A program made the translations under genes and the position numbers. This document shows positions 7,236 through 16,875 of a stretch of 64,000 nt of DNA, one piece after another (the first letter of the stretch is position 1; each line of letters opens with the position of its first letter). This DNA is from Amycolatopsis oliviviridis (GTDB lineage: Bacteria; Actinomycetota; Actinomycetes; Mycobacteriales; Pseudonocardiaceae). The notes beneath the pieces were generated by a model. It had not been told where the DNA came from and made no database searches. It worked only from the letters and a program-made list of their open reading frames with translations. The stretch spans positions 1 to 64,000 of the forward strand of contig NZ_BNAY01000014.1 of assembly GCF_014654365.1 (NCBI RefSeq). Reading direction: 5' to 3'.

Positions 7236-9563
7236 GTGGCAGCACTGATCAGCCGGGTGGGCAAGAAGCTGCGCCGGATCATCCAGCGGCCGGGCAGCGT
7301 CGAGCTGACCCGCTACGAGGCGCTGCTGCCGGCCATCGAGAAGCTCGAGCCCGAGTTGGAGAAGCTCTCCGACGAGGAGCTGACAGAGCGGGCCGGCAAG
7401 CTTCGGGACGCGGCGTCCTTCGGCAACGAGCAGCTCATCGAGGTCTGCGCGCTCGGCCGCGAGGCCGCCCGGCGCGCACTCGGCGAGCGCGCCTTCGACG
7501 TCCAGCTCCTGGGCACGATGGGCCTGCTCAGCGGGCACATCGTGCAGATGGAGACCGGTGAGGGCAAGACGCTGGCCGGTGCGCTGGCGGGGGCGGGGTA
7601 CGCCCTGCGCGGCAAGCACGTCCACGTCGTCACGGTGAACGACTACCTCGCCCGCCGTGACGCGGAGTGGATGGGCCCGATCTACGACCTGCTCGGCGTC
7701 TCCGTCGGCTGGATCGAGCCCGCTCACTCCCGCGACGAACGCCGCGACGCCTACGCGAAGGAAGTCACCTACGGCGCCGTCAGCGAGATCGGCTTCGACG
7801 TGCTGCGCGACCGCCTGGTCACCCGCGAGGAGGACCTGGTCCAGCGCGAGCCCGAGGTGGCGATCGTCGACGAGGCGGACTCCGTGCTGGTCGACGAGGC
7901 GCGCGTGCCGTTGGTGATGGCGGGGTCGATCGACCACACCGACGCCGACGAAGAGGTCGCGAACATCGTCCGGCGGCTGCGGCTCGGGCTGCACTACGAG
8001 ACCGACGCCGACGGCCGCAACGCCTGGCTGACCAAGGCGGGCGCGTCGGTGGTCGAGAAGGCCCTCGGCGACGACATCAACCTCTACGACGACACCGGCT
8101 CGGACCGGCTGCCCGCGGTGAACGTGGCGCTGCACGCGCACGCGCTGCTCACCCGCGATGTCGACTACCTCGTGCGCGACGGCAAGGTGCAGCTGATCAA
8201 CGCCGCGCGCGGCCGTGTCGCCGAACTTCAGCGCTGGCCGGACGGCCTCCAGGCCGCGGTCGAGGCGAAGGAGCAGGTCAAGGCGACGGACCGGGGCGAG
8301 ATCCTCGACTCGATCACCGTGCAGGCGCTGCTGGCTCGCTATCCCGAGGTCGCGGGGATGACCGGTACCGCGGTCGCGGTCGCCGAGCAGCTGCGCGAGT
8401 TCTACAAGCTCGAGGTCGCGGTCATCCCGCCGAACACGCCGAACATCCGCGAAGACCAGGAGGACCGGATCTTCGGATCGCCGTCGCAGAAGCTGCGCGC
8501 GATCGAGGAGGAGATCCGGCGGGTGCACGAAACCGGGCGGCCGATCCTCGTCGGCACCCAGGACGTCGCCGAGTCCGAGGAGCTGGCCGAGAAGCTGGCG
8601 AAGGTCGAACTCGAATGCGTCGTGCTCAACGCGCGCAACGACGCCGAGGAAGCCGCGATCATCGCCGACGCCGGCAAGAAGGGCGCGGTCACCGTTTCGA
8701 CCCAGATGGCGGGCCGCGGTACCGACATCCGGCTGGGCGGTAAGGACGGCGACGGCCGCGAGGAGGTCGTCGAGCTGGGCGGCCTGCACGTGATCGGCAC
8801 CGCCCGCTACCCGTCGAGCAGGCTGGACGGCCAGCTGCGCGGCCGGTCCGGACGGCAGGGCGACCCGGGCAGCGCGGTGTTCTTCGCCAGCCTGAACGAC
8901 GAGCTCGTGCTGTCCAACGCGCCGGACGTCCCCGAGGGGATCAGCTCGGACGTCGGCAGCGGCGAGATCGTCGACCCGGCGGCGCTACGGCAGATCAACC
9001 ACGCGCAGCGCGTCGCCGAGGGTGTCGACCTGGAGATCCACCGGAACACCTGGCGCTACACGCGGCTGATCGAGCGGCAGCGCGGTGAGCTGCTCGAACA
9101 CCGGGGCACGGTGCTTCGGACCGCGCACGCGGCGGAGGTGCTGGAGAAGGCGCACCCGGAGAAGTTCAAGGAGCTTTCGGAGAAGGTCGACGACGAGGCG
9201 AAGGTGGAGCAGCTGAGCCGCGAGGTGCTGCTGTTCCACATCGACCAGCTGTGGTCGGACCACCTGGCGTTCCTGACCGACGTGCGGGAGAGCATCCACC
9301 TGCGGGCGCTGGCGCGGGAGACGCCGATCGACGAGTTCCACCGCGCGGCGATCCCCGAGTTCCACAAGATCATCGCGGAGGCGGCCGACCGGGCGGCGAA
9401 AACGCTCGAGGAGGCCGAGATCACCGATGACGGGATCGATCTCGGCGACGCGGGAGTGCGGCGGGCGAACACGACGTGGACGTACCTGGTGCACGACAAC
9501 CCGTTCGACTCCGACTTCGAGCAGACCATCAAGAAGGTGCGGAGCATGATCAAGCGCAAGTAG
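7236..9563 (+). CDS. secA2: Accessory Sec translocase ATPase SecA2
   Basis: A 775-residue SecA-family ATPase that matches actinobacterial SecA2 in length and sequence. The Walker A motif METGEGKT lies near residue 105, DEAD-box-like VDEADSVLVDEA near 210, and QMAGRGTDIRLGG and LRGRSGRQGDPGS in the second motor domain. The C-terminus (TTWTYLVHDNPF) lacks the zinc-binding tail of canonical SecA1. SecA2 works with the SecYEG channel to export a subset of proteins. The chosen GTG start at 7236 has GGGAG seven bases ahead and gives the usual N-terminus; the frame opens earlier at 7143, inside the upstream intergenic region. It stands alone, with nadE downstream after a repeat-rich gap. Confidence 0.92.
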   Translation: MAALISRVGKKLRRIIQRPGSVELTRYEALLPAIEKLEPELEKLSDEELTERAGKLRDAASFGNEQLIEVCALGREAARRALGERAFDVQLLGTMGLLSGHIVQMETGEGKTLAGALAGAGYALRGKHVHVVTVNDYLARRDAEWMGPIYDLLGVSVGWIEPAHSRDERRDAYAKEVTYGAVSEIGFDVLRDRLVTREEDLVQREPEVAIVDEADSVLVDEARVPLVMAGSIDHTDADEEVANIVRRLRLGLHYETDADGRNAWLTKAGASVVEKALGDDINLYDDTGSDRLPAVNVALHAHALLTRDVDYLVRDGKVQLINAARGRVAELQRWPDGLQAAVEAKEQVKATDRGEILDSITVQALLARYPEVAGMTGTAVAVAEQLREFYKLEVAVIPPNTPNIREDQEDRIFGSPSQKLRAIEEEIRRVHETGRPILVGTQDVAESEELAEKLAKVELECVVLNARNDAEEAAIIADAGKKGAVTVSTQMAGRGTDIRLGGKDGDGREEVVELGGLHVIGTARYPSSRLDGQLRGRSGRQGDPGSAVFFASLNDELVLSNAPDVPEGISSDVGSGEIVDPAALRQINHAQRVAEGVDLEIHRNTWRYTRLIERQRGELLEHRGTVLRTAHAAEVLEKAHPEKFKELSEKVDDEAKVEQLSREVLLFHIDQLWSDHLAFLTDVRESIHLRALARETPIDEFHRAAIPEFHKIIAEAADRAAKTLEEAEITDDGIDLGDAGVRRANTTWTYLVHDNPFDSDFEQTIKKVRSMIKRK

Positions 9564-9583
9564 CGCGCCGGTCCTGAGCGGGA

Positions 9584-9640
9584 AGCGGGGGACCTTTGCT
9601 ATCACTCTCTTTTGGAGAGCGACAGCAAAGGTCCCCCGCT
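9584..9640. terminator. Repeat A hairpin after secA2
   Basis: Inverted repeat with 17-base perfect arms (9584-9600 and 9624-9640) around the ACCTTTGCT core, plus an inner CTCTC/GAGAG stem. It starts 21 bases past the secA2 stop codon and is a likely terminator. Confidence 0.7.
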
Positions 9641-9673
9641 CTCTTCTCGGGCGAAACCCCTGGTCAGACGCCC

Positions 9674-9700
9674 GGCGATAGCAAAGGTCCCTTGCTCCCC
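9674..9700 (+). repeat. Dispersed repeat A, single arm
   Basis: GGCGATAGCAAAGGTCCCTT followed by GCTCCCC, a lone arm between the secA2 terminator and nadE. No partner arm is close enough for a small hairpin, other than pairing with the previous element. Confidence 0.75.
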
Positions 9701-9788
9701 GCCGGTCGTGACCCGGCGGACCGGACCCAGGTGGGCGATTCCACACATCCACTCGTCCCAGCGGAGGCCGGTGGGTGAGAATGTCGGC

Positions 9789-11546
9789 ATGCCGCAACTG
9801 CGCATCGCACTGGCCCAGGTCAACACCACCGTCGGGGACCTCGAAGGCAACGCCGAGCTCACCGTCGAGTGGACCCGCAAGGCCGCCGAAGCAGGCGCCC
9901 ACATCGTGGTGTTCCCGGAGATGTCCCTCACCGGTTACCCCGTCGAGGACCTCGCCCTCCGCCCGACCTTCGCCTCCGCCTCGAAGCAGATGGTCGAAGC
10001 GCTCGCCCGGCGGCTCGACGATGCCGGTTGCGGCGAGGTGCTCACCTACATCGGGTATCTCGACCTGGACGAGACCGGCCCGCGCGACGCGGCGGCCGCG
10101 CTGTACCGCGGCGAAGTCGTCGCCCGCCAGTTCAAGCACCACCTGCCCAACTACGGTGTCTTCGACGAGCACCGCTGGTTCAAGCCGGGCCACGACCTCG
10201 AGGTCGTCCGCTTCCACGGCATCGACGTCGGCATGGTGATCTGCGAAGACGTCTGGCAGGACGGCGGCCCGATCTCCGCGCTGGGCAAGGCCGGGGTGGA
10301 CCTCGTGGTCGCGCCCAACGCTTCGCCTTACGAGCGTGCGAAGGACGACATCCGCCTGCCGCTCATCGCCCGCCGCGCGGCCGAGGCCGGCGCGCCGCTG
10401 GTGTACACGAACCAGATCGGCGGTCAGGACGACCTCGTCTTCGACGGCGACTCGATCGTGGTCGGCGCGGACGGACGGCTGCTGGCCCGCGCGCCGCAGT
10501 TCGTCGAGCACCTGCTCATCGTCGACACGGATCTCGTCGCGGGCGGCCACACCGCCGAGGGCGAGTTCGAGGGGCTGCGGGTCAAGCGCCACGTTCTCAG
10601 CGAGGAGCCGGTTCCGGCCTACGAACCGAGCACCGACTCGGCGATCAGCGAGCCGCTCTCGGACGAAGCCGAGGTGTGGCACGCGCTCGTCGTGGGCCTG
10701 CGCGACTACGTGCACAAGAACGGCTTCTCGTCGGTAACCTTCGGCTTCTCCGGCGGCATCGACTCCGCGGTCGTGGCCGCGCTGGCCGCCGACGCGCTCG
10801 GCGGCGACAACGTCTACGGCGTCTCGATGCCTTCGGAGTACTCCTCGGAGCACTCGAAGGGCGACGCCGAAGACCTCGCCCGCCGCATCGGCGCGCACTA
10901 TCGCGTCGAACCGATCGCGGACATGGTCAAGGTCTATGTCGAGCAGCTTCAGCTGACCGGTCTCGCCGAGGAGAACATCCAGGCCCGTGTCCGCGGCATG
11001 CTGCTGATGGCACTTTCCAATCAGGACGGCCACCTGGTGCTCGCCACCGGCAACAAGACCGAACTCGCCGTCGGCTACTCGACGATCTACGGCGACGCCG
11101 TCGGGGCCTTCGCGCCGATCAAGGACCTGTTCAAGACGCACGTCTGGCACCTGGCCAAGTGGCGCAACAAGGAAGCCGAGAAGAACGGCGAAACCCCGCC
11201 GATCCCGGAGAACTCGATCACCAAGCCGCCGTCGGCCGAGCTGCGGCCGGGTCAGCTGGACAGCGACTCGCTGCCCGACTACCTGATGCTCGACGACATC
11301 CTCGACGACTACATCGAGGGCGACCGCGGCTACGTCGACCTGGTGGACGCGGGCTTCGAACCCGAGACCATCGATCGCGTGGTGCGCATGGTCGACAAGG
11401 CGGAGTACAAGCGCCGCCAGTACCCGCCGGGCACCAAGATCACGTTCAAGGCGTTCGGGCGGGACCGGCGGCTGCCGATGACCAACGGCTGGCGCGAGGG
11501 CACGGTCGTGGCCCGCTCAGCTCAGCGTGACCTGCTTCCCGGCTGA
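9789..11546 (+). CDS. nadE: Glutamine-dependent NAD+ synthetase
   Basis: A 585-residue two-domain enzyme making the last step of NAD synthesis, in which nicotinic acid adenine dinucleotide is amidated with ATP and glutamine. The N-terminal nitrilase-type glutaminase domain (about 1-270) shows Glu44 in VFPEMSLTGYP, Lys116 in QFKHHLPNYG and Cys152 in MVICEDVWQDG. The C-terminal synthetase domain has the pyrophosphate loop FGFSGGIDSAVVAA and LATGNKTELAVGY. The start MPQLRIALAQ fits the family; the longer open frame upstream is only translated repeat DNA. The last 30 bases overlap the end of the convergent VOC gene. Confidence 0.95.
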   Translation: MPQLRIALAQVNTTVGDLEGNAELTVEWTRKAAEAGAHIVVFPEMSLTGYPVEDLALRPTFASASKQMVEALARRLDDAGCGEVLTYIGYLDLDETGPRDAAAALYRGEVVARQFKHHLPNYGVFDEHRWFKPGHDLEVVRFHGIDVGMVICEDVWQDGGPISALGKAGVDLVVAPNASPYERAKDDIRLPLIARRAAEAGAPLVYTNQIGGQDDLVFDGDSIVVGADGRLLARAPQFVEHLLIVDTDLVAGGHTAEGEFEGLRVKRHVLSEEPVPAYEPSTDSAISEPLSDEAEVWHALVVGLRDYVHKNGFSSVTFGFSGGIDSAVVAALAADALGGDNVYGVSMPSEYSSEHSKGDAEDLARRIGAHYRVEPIADMVKVYVEQLQLTGLAEENIQARVRGMLLMALSNQDGHLVLATGNKTELAVGYSTIYGDAVGAFAPIKDLFKTHVWHLAKWRNKEAEKNGETPPIPENSITKPPSAELRPGQLDSDSLPDYLMLDDILDDYIEGDRGYVDLVDAGFEPETIDRVVRMVDKAEYKRRQYPPGTKITFKAFGRDRRLPMTNGWREGTVVARSAQRDLLPG

Positions 11547-12143
11547 GTTCGTCAGCACGGCCACCAGGCCGGGCTTGGTGTCACGCCGGACGAGCATGTC
11601 CATCCCGAGTGCCCGGACCGCGGCTTCGACCGCGACGGGCTCGGGGTGGACACCGGTGACCAGGAGCAGCGGGATCGACGGCAGCTCCCGGGACGTCGGA
11701 TGCGGGGTGCCGCCCCAGTCGATGAGGAAGGGCGCGAGCCCGTCGAGGCCGCCGGCGCCGGTGAGGCGCCAGGTCAGCAGCTCGCCGTCGTCGGTGGCGC
11801 GCGACATCTCGGACGCCTCCCCCGGGTCGTAACCACGCTCGCGCGCCTCGGCGATGGCGTCGTCGATGCCCTGTGCCCGCGCGGCCCAGGTGACCAGCGC
11901 GGGTTCGGTGAGCTCGTCGATGCCGAACGGCCGCGGGCCGACGTGCTCGGGTTGGTCCGGGTCGGGACCGACCACCTCGAGATAGGCACCGGCGCCCAGG
12001 TCGGCCAGATAGTTGGCCGTGCCGAACCCGACGTGCCTGCCACCGCGTACGGGCGTGACGCCGGTCAGATCGACGACACGCGCGACGGCCTCTTCGAGAT
12101 CCGGCCCGGCGTAGACGAGGTGATCAAGCACGAGATCGCTCAT
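11517..12143 (-). CDS. VOC-superfamily (glyoxalase-like) protein
   Basis: A 208-residue protein beginning MSDLVLDHLVYAGPDLEEAV, the opening beta-alpha-beta unit of a glyoxalase-like domain with a candidate metal-binding His8 in DHLVYAG. Further segments (VGFGTANYLADLGAGAYLEVVGPDP, given here as its parts around TANYLADL and YLEVVGPD) match the second half of the module. The family includes dioxygenases, lyases and resistance proteins, so no reaction can be assigned. The chosen ATG at 12143 gives the normal N-terminus. The gene diverges from ogt with 107 bases between, and its 3' end overlaps nadE by 30 bases. Confidence 0.75.
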   Translation of the reverse strand: MSDLVLDHLVYAGPDLEEAVARVVDLTGVTPVRGGRHVGFGTANYLADLGAGAYLEVVGPDPDQPEHVGPRPFGIDELTEPALVTWAARAQGIDDAIAEARERGYDPGEASEMSRATDDGELLTWRLTGAGGLDGLAPFLIDWGGTPHPTSRELPSIPLLLVTGVHPEPVAVEAAVRALGMDMLVRRDTKPGLVAVLTNSAGKQVTLS

Positions 12144-12250
12144 GCCCCTAGTCCTATCGCAGCCGCGGTCCCGGCGGCACCGCGGCATCGAAGTGTCGCC
12201 CGAAAAGCGGCGAGGCCGAAACTGTCGGCCCCCTCTCGTACCCTGGACAC

Positions 12251-12787
12251 ATGACGGCACCGGGCTACGTCGTGTTCGGCACCGCGATCGGCGACTGCGG
12301 CATCGCGTGGAACGAACGCGGGGTCCTCGCGGTCCAGCTACCGGAGGGCAGTGCGGAGAAGACGAGGGCGCGACTGACCGCGCGCCTTCCCGAAGCAGCC
12401 GAAGCCGCGCCTCCGGCCGAAGTCCGGCAGGCGATCGACGGCATGGTCGCGTTGATGAACGGCGAGCGCACGGATCTCACCGGCGTCGAACTCGATTACG
12501 AGGGCGTACCGGAGTTCCATCACCGGGTGTACGAGTTCATCCGCACGATCCCCGCGGGCAAGACGCTGACCTACGGCGACATCGCGAACATCCTCGGCAT
12601 GCCTGGTGGGGCGCAGGCCGTGGGGCAGGCGATGGGCCGGAACCCGTTCCCGATCATCGTGCCGTGCCACCGCGTGCTCGCCGCGGGCGGCAAGGACGGC
12701 GGGTTCTCCGCACGCGGAGGAGTCGCCACCAAGCGCCGGATGCTGGTCATCGAAGGCGCTTTGGCGGACGAACCCACGTTGTTCTAA
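12251..12787 (+). CDS. ogt: Methylated-DNA--protein-cysteine methyltransferase
   Basis: A 178-residue suicide DNA repair protein that removes alkyl groups from O6-alkylguanine. The active-site motif PIIVPCHRV is intact with the acceptor Cys at residue 139, and it is preceded by the DNA-binding helix-turn-helix segment (TYGDIANILGMPGGAQAVG). GGFSARGGVATKRRML follows, as usual for the family. There is no AraC-like regulatory domain, so it is the Ogt type rather than Ada. Its last four bases overlap the stop of the convergent DinB-family gene. Confidence 0.93.
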   Translation: MTAPGYVVFGTAIGDCGIAWNERGVLAVQLPEGSAEKTRARLTARLPEAAEAAPPAEVRQAIDGMVALMNGERTDLTGVELDYEGVPEFHHRVYEFIRTIPAGKTLTYGDIANILGMPGGAQAVGQAMGRNPFPIIVPCHRVLAAGGKDGGFSARGGVATKRRMLVIEGALADEPTLF

Positions 12788-13371
12788 ACGGCGCCGGCGG
12801 GCGCCCAGGGCTTGAGCCACGGTGTCTCCGGCCAGCCTTCCGCGGCGGCCATCAACGGGACGGCGGTCGCGCCGTCGATGTGCTCGCGGATGATGTCGGC
12901 GTGCCCGGCGTGCCGCGCGGTCTCCTCGATGAGGTGGAACAGCACCCAGCGGACCGACCAGGCCTCGACGTCCTGCGGGTACCAGGGCACGCCCTTCGGC
13001 ACCAGGACCGGCTGGCCCAGGTCGGCGATGCCCGCGATGACGTCCGCGGTGCGGCGGGCGACCTCGTCGTAGCGCGCGAAGACGTCTTCGAGCGTTTCGC
13101 CGTCAGCCATCACGTAGCCGGCTTCGTAGTCCTTCATCGCCTCTTCCATGGGCTTCGAAGGCTTCTGGAGAAGGATGTCGATCCAGCCGTCTTCCGTGAA
13201 CGCGGTGTGCTTGATCAGGCCGCCGACGCTCAGTGAGCTTTTGGTCGGGACCGCTCTGGCTTGTTCTTCAGTCAGGCCGTGCGCGGCGATGCGCAGGACG
13301 TGGCGCTGCTGCTCCAGGTAGGCGAGAAGACCTTCGCGCTCGTCGGCGATTGGGGGGACGTTTCCAGCCAT
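12784..13371 (-). CDS. DinB/DUF664-family putative thiol-dependent enzyme
   Basis: A 195-residue protein of the DinB-like four-helix bundle fold. The conserved metal-binding histidines are visible: one in GGLIKHTAF near residue 55 and the group in HLIEETARHAGHADIIREH near residues 147-165. DinB-family proteins in actinobacteria often act as mycothiol-dependent transferases or isomerases; which reaction applies here is unknown. The gene faces ogt tail to tail with a 4-base overlap. A family A hairpin lies upstream of its start. Confidence 0.8.
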   Translation of the reverse strand: MAGNVPPIADEREGLLAYLEQQRHVLRIAAHGLTEEQARAVPTKSSLSVGGLIKHTAFTEDGWIDILLQKPSKPMEEAMKDYEAGYVMADGETLEDVFARYDEVARRTADVIAGIADLGQPVLVPKGVPWYPQDVEAWSVRWVLFHLIEETARHAGHADIIREHIDGATAVPLMAAAEGWPETPWLKPWAPAGAV

Positions 13372-13443
13372 GGGTGGCTCCTTCCGTTGGGAAGGATCTT
13401 TACATCCGGTCGCGGCTTCCCGTCGCGATTCGGCCGGGAAGGG

Positions 13444-13506
13444 AGCAGGGGACCTTTGCTATCGCTCGTTAGTGAGGCTAACGAGCGATAGCAAAGGTCC
13501 CCTGCT
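13444..13506. terminator. Repeat A hairpin, 28-base perfect arms
   Basis: The longest perfect copy in the window: arms 13444-13471 and 13479-13506 with a 7-base loop. Besides the AGCAGGGGACCTTTGCTATC core, the arms extend through CGCTCGTTA. It ends 6 bases before the lysX stop codon on the minus strand, so it can terminate lysX. It also forms the upstream region of the DinB gene. Confidence 0.75.
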
Positions 13507-13512
13507 TCGCCG

Positions 13513-16500
13513 CTACCCCTGCGGCCGCACAAACGGGAACAGCACCGTCTGCCGGATCGAAGCACCGGTCAGCATCATCAGCAGCCGGTCGACGCCGATG
13601 CCGAGCCCTCCGGTCGGCGGCATGCCGTGTTCGAGCGCGAGCAGGAAGTCCTCGTCCAGTTCCATCGCCTCGACGTCCCCGCTCGCCGCGCGCAGCGACT
13701 GGGCCTCCAGCCGCCGCCGCTGTTCGAGCGGGTCGGTCAGTTCGGTGTAGGCCGTGCCGACCTCGGAGCCGAACGCGATCAGGTCCCAGCGCTCGGCCAG
13801 CCGCGGATCCACGCGATGCTGCCGGGTCAGCGGCGACACGTCGGTCGGGTAGTCGGTGTAGAAGGTCGGCAGCACGGTCGCGCCCTCGACCAGGTGCTCG
13901 TGCGCCTTCAGCACGAGATCCCCGTGCCCGGCCTCCTCGTTCACCGGCACGCCCGCCACACGGCAGAGCCGCTGGAGTTCGGTGACCGAGGTCCCCGCGT
14001 CGATCTTCTCCCCGAGCGCCGCGGAAACGGCTTCGTGCACCGGGATCACCGGCCAGTCACCGGAGATGTCGTACTCGACGACCTTCCCGTCCGGCTCCGG
14101 ACGGCGGACGACCTGCGCGCCGTACGCGGCCTCCGCGGCGTGCTGCACGAGTTCCCGCGTCAGGTTCCGCATGGTGTTGTAGTCGGCATACGCCTGATAC
14201 GCCTCCAGCATGGTGAATTCCGGGTTGTGCGTCGCGTCGACGCCCTCGTTGCGGAAGTTCCGGTTCAGCTCGAAAACGCGCTCTACCCCGGCCACACAAA
14301 GGCGTTTCAGGTACAACTCGGGGGCGATCCGCAGATACATCCGCATGTCGTAGGCGTTGATATGGGTGACGAACGGGCGCGCGTTGGCGCCGCCGTGCAC
14401 GGTCTGCAGCATCGGCGTCTCGACTTCGAGGTAGTCACCTTGATGCAGCCTTTCCCGCACCGCGCGCACGACGGTCGAACGCATCCGCAGCATCGCCGTC
14501 GAATCGGGGTTCACCGCGAGGTCGAGGTAGCGCTGCCGCACCCGCGTTTCCGGATCCGTGAGGCCCTTTCGCTTGTCCGGCAACGGATGCAGGCTCTTCG
14601 CCGTGACGGTCCAGTCGTCGACGAGCACGGACAGCTCACCGCGCCGCGACGTCACGACCCGCCCGCTCACGCCGACGTGGTCGCCGAGGTCGACACCCCG
14701 CCGCCAGCCGCCGGGGTCGAGCACGGAGGCGTCGAGCATCAGCTGGATCTCGCCGCTGAAATCCTTGACCCGCGCGAAGCAGAGCCCGCCGAGGTTGCGC
14801 ATCGCGAGCACCCTGCCCGCGACGCGGACCCGGTGATCGGTGTGGGTGTCCGGGCTCAGGCCGCCGAACTTCGAGACGACGTCGCCAAGCAGATCCTCCC
14901 GGGCGAAACCGACCGGATATGGGTCGATCCCGGCTTCCCGCAAGCTGTCGAGCTTCGCCATCCGCACGCGGACCTGGTCGGGTCGCCGCACCTGTTTCGG
15001 TGTCGGGGTGGCCGCGCTCGCGTCGATGCGGTGGACCTCGGCGACGAATTCGTCGGTGACCGTCTCCAGTTTCAGCGCCCGCGCCGACCGTCCTGTCGGG
15101 ACGAATCCTTCGAGCGCGCCGGCGACGATGCCGACCCGCGGCAGCCGTCGAGCCGAGGAATAGCACAGGAATCGCGGTTCCCAGTCGGGTCCGTACTTGG
15201 CGTTGGACCGGTAGAGCGATTCCAGCTGGAAGAACCGCGACGCCATGCTGAGCACGCCGCGCCACGCGCGCAGCACCGGGCCCGCGCCGATCCGCTCCCC
15301 CTCGGAGAAGACCGCGCGGAACATCGCGAAGTTCAACGAAATCCGTTGCGCGCCAAGGTGTGAACTCGCCGCCACGACCTCGGCGACCATGTACTCGTTG
15401 AGCCCGTTCTCGGCGTCGCGGTCGCGCCGCATCAGGTCGAGGGACAGGCCACGACGACCCCACGGAACGAACGACAGCATGCCGCGAAGCTCGCCCTTGG
15501 CGTCGTACGCCTCCACCATCACGCTGCGGCCGTCGCTCGGATCACCGAGCCTGCCGAGCGCCATCGAGAACCCGCGTTCGGTCTCGGCGCCGCGCCACTG
15601 CTGCGCCTGCAGCAGGAGCCTGGCCATCTCGTCGGCCGGGATCTCGCTGTGCCGCCGGACTTTCGTGGTGTATCCGGCCCGTTCGATCCGTTTGACCGCT
15701 TGGCGGACCGAGCGGCGCTCCGGCCCGGCGAGGCTGAAGTCGCGGACGTCGAGCACCGCTTCGTCGCCGATTTCCAGCGCGCGCAGGCCCGCCTCGGCGT
15801 AGACCTTCGCGCCGCGTTCGCTCGCGCCGAGTACACCCGGAGTCCAGCCGTAGGTTCGGGCCTCGTTCAGCCAGGCGCGAACCGCGTCCGGCCAGGCGTC
15901 GGGATCGCCGATGGGGTCCGCGCTCGCGACGCTGGTGCCCGCGAGCACGCGGTAGGCCACGGCGGCGCGGCCATTGGGCGAGAAGACGACGCTCTTCTCG
16001 CGCCTGGTGGCGAAATAGCCCAGGGAGTCGTCTTCGCCGTGTTCGGCAAGAAGGCGGCGTACGTGCAGTTCTTCCTCGTCTGTCCTCAAGCGACGGCTGC
16101 GCACACCGCGGAAAAGTGTGTACAACGCGGCTGTCGCCACGGCTGTCGCACTGAGGTCGAGAACGAGGTCGAGCCACGCCGGCCCTTCGCCGATGCCGAC
16201 CCGACGCAGCTGGATGTTCTCACCGGTCGTGTGGTTGACGACCCACGCGAACCTCGCCCAGGTGTCCGCGAGGCGTCCCGGGAAGGCCTCGCTCAGCCCC
16301 CAGCCGACGAGGATGACCGCGGCCAGGCCGCCGAACAGCACGGTGAGACCGTCGCGCCAGGCGCCCGGCGCGAGCCGGGCGGGGAACGCGGGACGCAGGA
16401 TCCAGAGGAACGCGAACATGCCGATCGAGATCAGGTCGGCGATGGCCAGCACCCACACCTGGTGCGGGATGTGCCGGACCTGCCACGGACCCAGTTTCAG

Positions 16501-16830
16501 CAGCTCAGGCGACCACAGCAGGGCGGCCTGGAAGGCCAGTGTCACCGCCAGGCCGCCGACCTGGAACAGCAGCAGCGTGTAGAGGGCGGCACGTTTGCGG
16601 CGGCGGAGCGCGGCGCCGAGGACGACGAGCAGCAGGACGATCACGAGGCTCGCGTTCGTCGGGATGCTCAGCGCCGAGAAGGCGATATCGCCGACCCTGA
16701 GTACCGGTCCCTTCACCCCGCCGGCGAGGAGAAGGATCACCGAGAACACGGCCGCGAGCTGCACGAGGGTGGCGACGATTCCGCCCGCCCTCGCCTTCCA
16801 CGGCGAGACACGGCTCGCTGGGTTTCCCAT
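13513..16830 (-). CDS. lysX: Bifunctional phosphatidylglycerol lysyltransferase/lysyl-tRNA synthetase
   Basis: A 1105-residue fusion of an MprF-like membrane protein and a class II lysyl-tRNA synthetase, as in mycobacterial LysX. Residues 1-220 hold about six or seven membrane segments. Residues 240-600 form the acyltransferase-like domain that moves lysine from Lys-tRNA to phosphatidylglycerol. The OB-fold anticodon domain starts near 660 (VRVAGRVLAMRNLGG). The catalytic core shows motif 2 FRNEG near 860 and motif 3 GLGIGVDRL near 1077. Lysylated lipid reduces surface charge and gives resistance to cationic peptides. The synthetase half supplies the charged tRNA itself. Length is slightly below the mycobacterial protein and no domain is missing. 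Confidence 0.93.
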   Translation of the reverse strand: MGNPASRVSPWKARAGGIVATLVQLAAVFSVILLLAGGVKGPVLRVGDIAFSALSIPTNASLVIVLLLVVLGAALRRRKRAALYTLLLFQVGGLAVTLAFQAALLWSPELLKLGPWQVRHIPHQVWVLAIADLISIGMFAFLWILRPAFPARLAPGAWRDGLTVLFGGLAAVILVGWGLSEAFPGRLADTWARFAWVVNHTTGENIQLRRVGIGEGPAWLDLVLDLSATAVATAALYTLFRGVRSRRLRTDEEELHVRRLLAEHGEDDSLGYFATRREKSVVFSPNGRAAVAYRVLAGTSVASADPIGDPDAWPDAVRAWLNEARTYGWTPGVLGASERGAKVYAEAGLRALEIGDEAVLDVRDFSLAGPERRSVRQAVKRIERAGYTTKVRRHSEIPADEMARLLLQAQQWRGAETERGFSMALGRLGDPSDGRSVMVEAYDAKGELRGMLSFVPWGRRGLSLDLMRRDRDAENGLNEYMVAEVVAASSHLGAQRISLNFAMFRAVFSEGERIGAGPVLRAWRGVLSMASRFFQLESLYRSNAKYGPDWEPRFLCYSSARRLPRVGIVAGALEGFVPTGRSARALKLETVTDEFVAEVHRIDASAATPTPKQVRRPDQVRVRMAKLDSLREAGIDPYPVGFAREDLLGDVVSKFGGLSPDTHTDHRVRVAGRVLAMRNLGGLCFARVKDFSGEIQLMLDASVLDPGGWRRGVDLGDHVGVSGRVVTSRRGELSVLVDDWTVTAKSLHPLPDKRKGLTDPETRVRQRYLDLAVNPDSTAMLRMRSTVVRAVRERLHQGDYLEVETPMLQTVHGGANARPFVTHINAYDMRMYLRIAPELYLKRLCVAGVERVFELNRNFRNEGVDATHNPEFTMLEAYQAYADYNTMRNLTRELVQHAAEAAYGAQVVRRPEPDGKVVEYDISGDWPVIPVHEAVSAALGEKIDAGTSVTELQRLCRVAGVPVNEEAGHGDLVLKAHEHLVEGATVLPTFYTDYPTDVSPLTRQHRVDPRLAERWDLIAFGSEVGTAYTELTDPLEQRRRLEAQSLRAASGDVEAMELDEDFLLALEHGMPPTGGLGIGVDRLLMMLTGASIRQTVLFPFVRPQG

Positions 16831-16875
16831 TCTGGCCTTTCGCGGTACTCACAGGTGATCGACAGCTGTTCTTAC

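Noticed and set aside
9612..9788. N-terminal extension of nadE by 59 residues
   Set aside because: The extra residues are translated repeat DNA, and the nitrilase domain starts normally at 9789.
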